Shown here: positions 60,481-64,000 of the stretch, one piece after another
Position numbering within the stretch: position 1 is the first letter of the stretch
Layout of the letters: every line of letters starts with the position of its first letter
Position numbers and translations under genes: made by a program
Origin: Bacteroidales bacterium UBA4360
Lineage (GTDB): Bacteria > Bacteroidota > Bacteroidia > Bacteroidales > UBA932
Reading direction: 5' to 3'
Length of the DNA: 64,000 nt
Assembly (NCBI GenBank): GCA_002393945.1
Contig: DGSO01000013.1
Location: 1 to 64,000 of the forward strand
Notes under the pieces: model-generated
Told to the model about the DNA's origin: nothing
Database searches by the model: none
Seen by the model: the letters and a program-made list of their open reading frames with translations, nothing else

Positions 60481-61935
60481 ATGGCGGCCATCGAACAGGG
60501 ACTCCAGCAAAAACTTCAACAGAAGCTTTCGCCGCTCCAGATACAGACTATAAAGCTTATCGAAATGCCGGTGCAGGCCCTGGAGCAGCATGTCCGAGAG
60601 GTCCTCAACGACAATCCCGTCCTTGACGACACCGCGCCTCAGGGAGGCAGCGATGAACCCCGTGACGTCTCCATATCTGAAGTGGAGGAAAGGGAGCAGA
60701 GCGGCGGTTCCCTCGAGGAGAACTATGGATCCCATGACGATGACATTCCGTCCTACAATCTCCATGTGAACAACTGGGGAAAGGACGAGAGGCCGGAATA
60801 CAATACATTCTCCGTGAAGCAGAGTTTCTCCCAAAGCCTTCTGGAGCAGCTGGGATACAGGAATCTGACAGACCATCAGCGCACAATCGCCACCTTTATC
60901 ATCGGCTCGCTGGACGATGACGGCTACCTTCGCCGTGACATAGAGTCTCTCGTGGACGACCTTGCCTTCCGAGCCGGCGTAGAAGCAACTGCCGAAGAGG
61001 TGGAAGACATGCTCAAGGTAATACAGCAGTTTGAGCCTTCAGGCGTGGGTGCGAGAGATCTGAGGGAGTGCCTGCTCATCCAGCTTGAGGACAAGAAGCG
61101 CACTCCTTCCGTGGAGAATGCGATACGGGTTGTAGACACTCAGTTCGAATCGTTCAAGAACCGTCATTTCCAGAAGATAATGGCGCGCCTTCACCTGTCT
61201 GAGGATGAAATGAAGGCTGTCATGGAAGAAATCCGCCATTTGAATCCGGCCCCTGGCGGAGACATCGACGACTCGTACAATGACCAGGCGCAGCAGGTGG
61301 TTCCGGATTTCCGCCTGGACTATGAACACGGAGAACTTATACTGTCCATGCCGCGATTCTCCATTCCGGAGCTGAGGATCAATCACAAGTACTCTGAAAT
61401 ACTGGAGACCGGACGCATGTCCAACTCCAAGGCCGACAAGGATGCCGCTGCATTCGTCAAGCAGAAGATAGATTCCGCGAAGTGGTTTGTAGAAGCTCTT
61501 CGCCAGAGGCAGAATACCCTTGAGAGCACGATGAGGGCCATAATCGAGTATCAGCGCGACTATTTTATGGACGGAGACGAGAGCTCTCTCAAGCCTATGG
61601 TCCTCAAGGATATAGCAGAGCGCACCGGCTTCGATATAAGTACTATATCAAGGGTGGTGAACAGCAAGTGGATCGAGACGCACTTCGGCATCTTCCCCCT
61701 GAAGTACTTCTTCTCCGAAGGACTTGAAAACAGTGACGGCGAGGAGGTCTCGACCCGTGAAATAAAGAAAGTTCTCAAGGACCTTGTCGATAATGAAGAC
61801 AAGCATAACCCGCTCACTGACGACGAACTTGTAGACGCCCTCTCTTCCAAGGGCTACAAGGTTGCACGTCGTACAATAGCTAAATACCGTGCCCAGCTGG
61901 ATATTCCCAAGGCACGTATGAGGCGGAATTTATAG
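60481..61935 (+). CDS. rpoN: RNA polymerase sigma-54 factor
   Basis: 484 residues. N-terminal activator-binding region (LQQKLQQKLSPLQIQTIKLIEMP), the core-binding region, an HTH (DISTISRVVNSKW) and the RpoN box ARRTIAKYR near the end. It is needed for the -24/-12 promoter of tolC and by the NtrC-type activator found in this window. Its stop overlaps the convergent upp gene by 6 bp. Confidence 0.97.
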   Translation: MAAIEQGLQQKLQQKLSPLQIQTIKLIEMPVQALEQHVREVLNDNPVLDDTAPQGGSDEPRDVSISEVEEREQSGGSLEENYGSHDDDIPSYNLHVNNWGKDERPEYNTFSVKQSFSQSLLEQLGYRNLTDHQRTIATFIIGSLDDDGYLRRDIESLVDDLAFRAGVEATAEEVEDMLKVIQQFEPSGVGARDLRECLLIQLEDKKRTPSVENAIRVVDTQFESFKNRHFQKIMARLHLSEDEMKAVMEEIRHLNPAPGGDIDDSYNDQAQQVVPDFRLDYEHGELILSMPRFSIPELRINHKYSEILETGRMSNSKADKDAAAFVKQKIDSAKWFVEALRQRQNTLESTMRAIIEYQRDYFMDGDESSLKPMVLKDIAERTGFDISTISRVVNSKWIETHFGIFPLKYFFSEGLENSDGEEVSTREIKKVLKDLVDNEDKHNPLTDDELVDALSSKGYKVARRTIAKYRAQLDIPKARMRRNL

Positions 61936-62583
61936 TTTTCCTCCGAAAGCCAAATCTCCGGCATCTCCCAGACCGGGAATGACGTAGCTGTGGCTTGTGA
62001 GTTCCGGATCTATTGCGCCCACCCAGAGAGTAACGTCGTCATCCAATTTCTGGCAGAGCATGTCCACTGCATAATTGCTGGCAATAGGACATACTATATG
62101 GATTTGTGACGGATGACCGCCGTCATGGATCAGTTTCTTGAGGACCACCTCTACTGATGCACCCGTGGCTATGAGGGTGTCGGAAAGGATGAGGACCTTT
62201 CCTTCGAGTGAGGGCGTGGTGCAATAATCGGCCCGGATTTCAAAGTAATCTCCCTTGCCGTATTTTCTGAAGGCGGCAAGAAAGGCGGACTCTGCATGGT
62301 CGAAGACCCTGAGGATGCCGTTATGGACGGGCAGGCCGGCCCTGAGGATGGTGGAAGCTACAATCTGGCTGTCGGGCGTGGATACCCTTGCGATGCCGAG
62401 AGGAGTGGTGACGTCCTTCTCAGAATAGGTGAGAGTCTTGGAAATTTCGTATGCGAAAACTTCGCCCACCCTTTCGAGGTTGGTCCTGAAACGGAGGCTG
62501 TCTTTCTGGATGCGGATGTCTCGCAGTTCTGCAATGAAACTGCCCAGGACGGAATTGGTCTCGCCAAGATTGATAACTTTCAT
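61930..62583 (-). CDS. upp: Uracil phosphoribosyltransferase
   Basis: 217 residues from the ATG of MKVINLGETN. STILRAGLPVHNG and the PRPP site VLILSDTLIATGASVEVVLKKL are typical of Upp, with the C-terminal YVIPGLGDAGD uracil-binding motif. It salvages uracil to UMP. Confidence 0.94.
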   Translation of the reverse strand: MKVINLGETNSVLGSFIAELRDIRIQKDSLRFRTNLERVGEVFAYEISKTLTYSEKDVTTPLGIARVSTPDSQIVASTILRAGLPVHNGILRVFDHAESAFLAAFRKYGKGDYFEIRADYCTTPSLEGKVLILSDTLIATGASVEVVLKKLIHDGGHPSQIHIVCPIASNYAVDMLCQKLDDDVTLWVGAIDPELTSHSYVIPGLGDAGDLAFGGKL

Positions 62584-62636
62584 ACGAATGCTGATTAATC
62601 TTCCTGAGACAAATATATGAAAAAAAGTTCCAATTG

Positions 62637-63326
62637 TCAATGCATTTCGAAGACCTTTTCCTGGGCGAAGGAGAAGAAACTGCCGCCGGAGATGATAATG
62701 TGGTCCAGAAGATATATTTCCATTACGCCGAGGGCCTTTTTTACGATGTCGGTCTGACGTACGTCTTCCTGTGAAGGGGAAACAGAGCCGCTGGGGTGAT
62801 TGTGGACCAGTATGACTCCGGCCGCCTGTTTTTCAATTGCAAACCTTACTATGCGCTTTGTGTCGATAATGGTGTTCTCTATGCTCCCGGAGCATATCAT
62901 TTTCTTGCTCAGGACATTGTTCCGCCTGTTCAGGAAAACCGCCCAGCATTCTTCGTGGTCGAGGTGCCTCATGACCGGAATCATCAGCCGGTAGATAAGT
63001 TCCGGCGAAGTCATGGCCTTCTTGTCTATGTCGGCCGATTCCTCCTTGGCCCTCATTCCCAGTTCCAGCGCCGCGGCGATGGTGATGGCTTTCACGCCGC
63101 CGATTCCCTTTTGCCGGATGAGCTTTTCGAGCGGCATGGCCACAAGGTTCACCAGCTTCCCGTCTGCGGCGGAAAGCAGCTCCTGGGCTACCTGTGTTAC
63201 ATTGTTGTCTCTGGTTCCGCTGCCAATAAGTATGGCGAGAAGTTCTGTGGAACTCAGGTACCTTGCTCCCAAGCGGAGCATTCTCTCGCGCGGCCTGTCC
63301 TCAGGACGCAAATCTTTTATTTTCAT
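62637..63326 (-). CDS. radC: RadC family protein (JAB/MPN domain)
   Basis: 229 residues from the ATG of MKIKDLRPEDRPRERML. A helix-hairpin-helix region (LEKLIRQKGIGGVKAITIAAALELGMR) and the JAMM motif HNHPSGSVSPSQED. RadC is widely conserved, once linked to DNA repair but without a settled function. Confidence 0.93.
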   Translation of the reverse strand: MKIKDLRPEDRPRERMLRLGARYLSSTELLAILIGSGTRDNNVTQVAQELLSAADGKLVNLVAMPLEKLIRQKGIGGVKAITIAAALELGMRAKEESADIDKKAMTSPELIYRLMIPVMRHLDHEECWAVFLNRRNNVLSKKMICSGSIENTIIDTKRIVRFAIEKQAAGVILVHNHPSGSVSPSQEDVRQTDIVKKALGVMEIYLLDHIIISGGSFFSFAQEKVFEMH

Positions 63327-63390
63327 GGCTCTTAGAATAAGGGGAGCCACAAAAACGCCAAACTCTGTCTGAGGGCAAAGATAATAAAAA

Positions 63391-64000
63391 CTATTGAATG
63401 AACGCTATCAACTGCGCCTTTTGGACGTTTTCTCCCTGTTTTGCAGGAGCAGCCACGATGATTCCGTCCACGGCGGCAACGATCTCTTCCATTCCATAGA
63501 ATGTCTGAACATAGCCGATTACCTCTCCGGCCTTGACCTTCTTCCCGGTGACGGGAGCCATCGAGGAGTCAATGGTGTCTATCTCCCACAGGAGTTTTCC
63601 CTTTGCGGGGCACTGGACAGGTGTAGCCTTGGGATAACGGGATACAATCTCGTCTACATTGAAGGCGGGTATTTCTACAACCGGCCTCTCTATGACGATA
63701 GGAGCCCCGGCCTTTGCCTTCATTTCTGCAAGCTCTTTGTTGAAGCGCTCCTTGGCGATGCCGCTGCGGTAATCCAGATACTGGCGCTCATGCATTGCAA
63801 GTTCGAAGAGCTCTTCGTCGTCTTCGCCGTAGTCCCAACCCTTTTCATCCATCATCGCACGGTACTTGGGAAGTTCATCGGGGTAGTTGTCCTGAGGATT
63901 TCCGGTAGAGAATTCCATACCCTTTTCCTTTGCCAGGGCAACTATTTCAGGAGCGAGTTCTCCGGGAAGCTTACCCATGTCGCCCAGAATCATTCCCCAA
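63391..64000 (-). CDS. Oxaloacetate decarboxylase/pyruvate carboxylase alpha-chain, C-terminal part, cut by window edge
   Basis: 203 codons, open at base 64000. The post-carboxyltransferase segment (MGKLPGELAPEIVALAKEKG, GNPQDNYPDELPKYR) and a C-terminal biotinyl-like domain (MAPVTGKKVKAGEVIGYVQT...) match OadA/PycB alpha chains. The usual biotin motif with a Met-Lys-Met core is absent: the loop reads TFYGMEEIVAA, with no lysine. Either this is a non-biotinylated variant that works with a separate carrier, or the loop has degenerated. The catalytic domain lies beyond the window. Confidence 0.8.
   Translation of the reverse strand, partial: WGMILGDMGKLPGELAPEIVALAKEKGMEFSTGNPQDNYPDELPKYRAMMDEKGWDYGEDDEELFELAMHERQYLDYRSGIAKERFNKELAEMKAKAGAPIVIERPVVEIPAFNVDEIVSRYPKATPVQCPAKGKLLWEIDTIDSSMAPVTGKKVKAGEVIGYVQTFYGMEEIVAAVDGIIVAAPAKQGENVQKAQLIAFIQ

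Overview
The window is a chromosomal segment of a moderately GC-rich member of the Bacteroidota, most likely order Bacteroidales. The evidence is the recurrent -7 promoter box TAnnTTTG (often TATCTTTG) with an upstream TTTG-like box 19-20 nt away, a complete dcw cell-division cluster in Bacteroidota order, BspA-type leucine-rich repeats, a fimbrillin/FISUMP-like lipoprotein, and the Bacteroidota forms of FtsL, MraY and PNPase. The species cannot be named from the sequence alone.

Layout. 1-6.9 kb: a BlaR1/M56-BlaI pair, a TolC-like efflux protein behind a sigma-54 (-24/-12) promoter, a YhcG-type PD-(D/E)XK protein, an internally deleted outer-membrane beta-barrel remnant, and an NtrB/NtrC-type kinase and sigma-54 activator pair. 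6.9-25.2 kb: an accessory island. Its left arm (minus strand) is an operon of a sigma-70-like protein, an ART-type ADP-ribosyltransferase and a NADAR-domain protein, which together look like a toxin-antitoxin unit with its own regulator. Its right arm (plus strand) holds about twenty mostly unrecognised genes: intracellular BspA-like LRR proteins, two copies of a small SH3-like gene pair, a DUF2779 double nuclease, a candidate nuclease, small acidic proteins, a PfkB kinase and one intact IS4-type element. Six transcription units in this arm are each preceded by the same promoter-like motif, GGTAACGAT then a GGTATTATT-like box starting exactly 22 nt later. It is unlike the housekeeping promoter and is seen nowhere else in the window. 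25.2-25.4 kb: terminators and a tRNA-Ser(CGA).

25.4-28.2 kb: muropeptide recycling (dipeptide epimerase, NlpC/P60 peptidase) with a HAD phosphatase. 28.3-31.0 kb: pnp and rpsO. 31.2-36.1 kb: a small peptide gene plus a large surface lipoprotein, divergent from a TPR histidine kinase and NarL-type regulator. 36.1-40.8 kb: luxS, an HprK-like kinase, rpiB, truB and gltX. 40.8-55.9 kb (minus strand): mraZ-rsmH-ftsL-ftsI-murE-mraY-murD-ftsW-murG-murC-ftsQ-ftsA-ftsZ. 56.0-61.9 kb: miaB, glpK, glpF, a LEA2 lipoprotein, a SPOR protein and rpoN. 61.9-64.0 kb (minus strand): upp, radC and the 3' end of an oxaloacetate-decarboxylase-alpha-like gene that runs off the window.

The main hypothesis is that the 7-25 kb island is an undescribed system in which the sigma-like protein co-transcribed with the ADP-ribosyltransferase and NADAR protein directs expression of the six units carrying the special promoter. 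A second theme is repeat elements that sit in frame inside housekeeping genes (tolC, the sigma-54 activator, murG, murE, truB) and add short peptides, mostly at linkers or termini.
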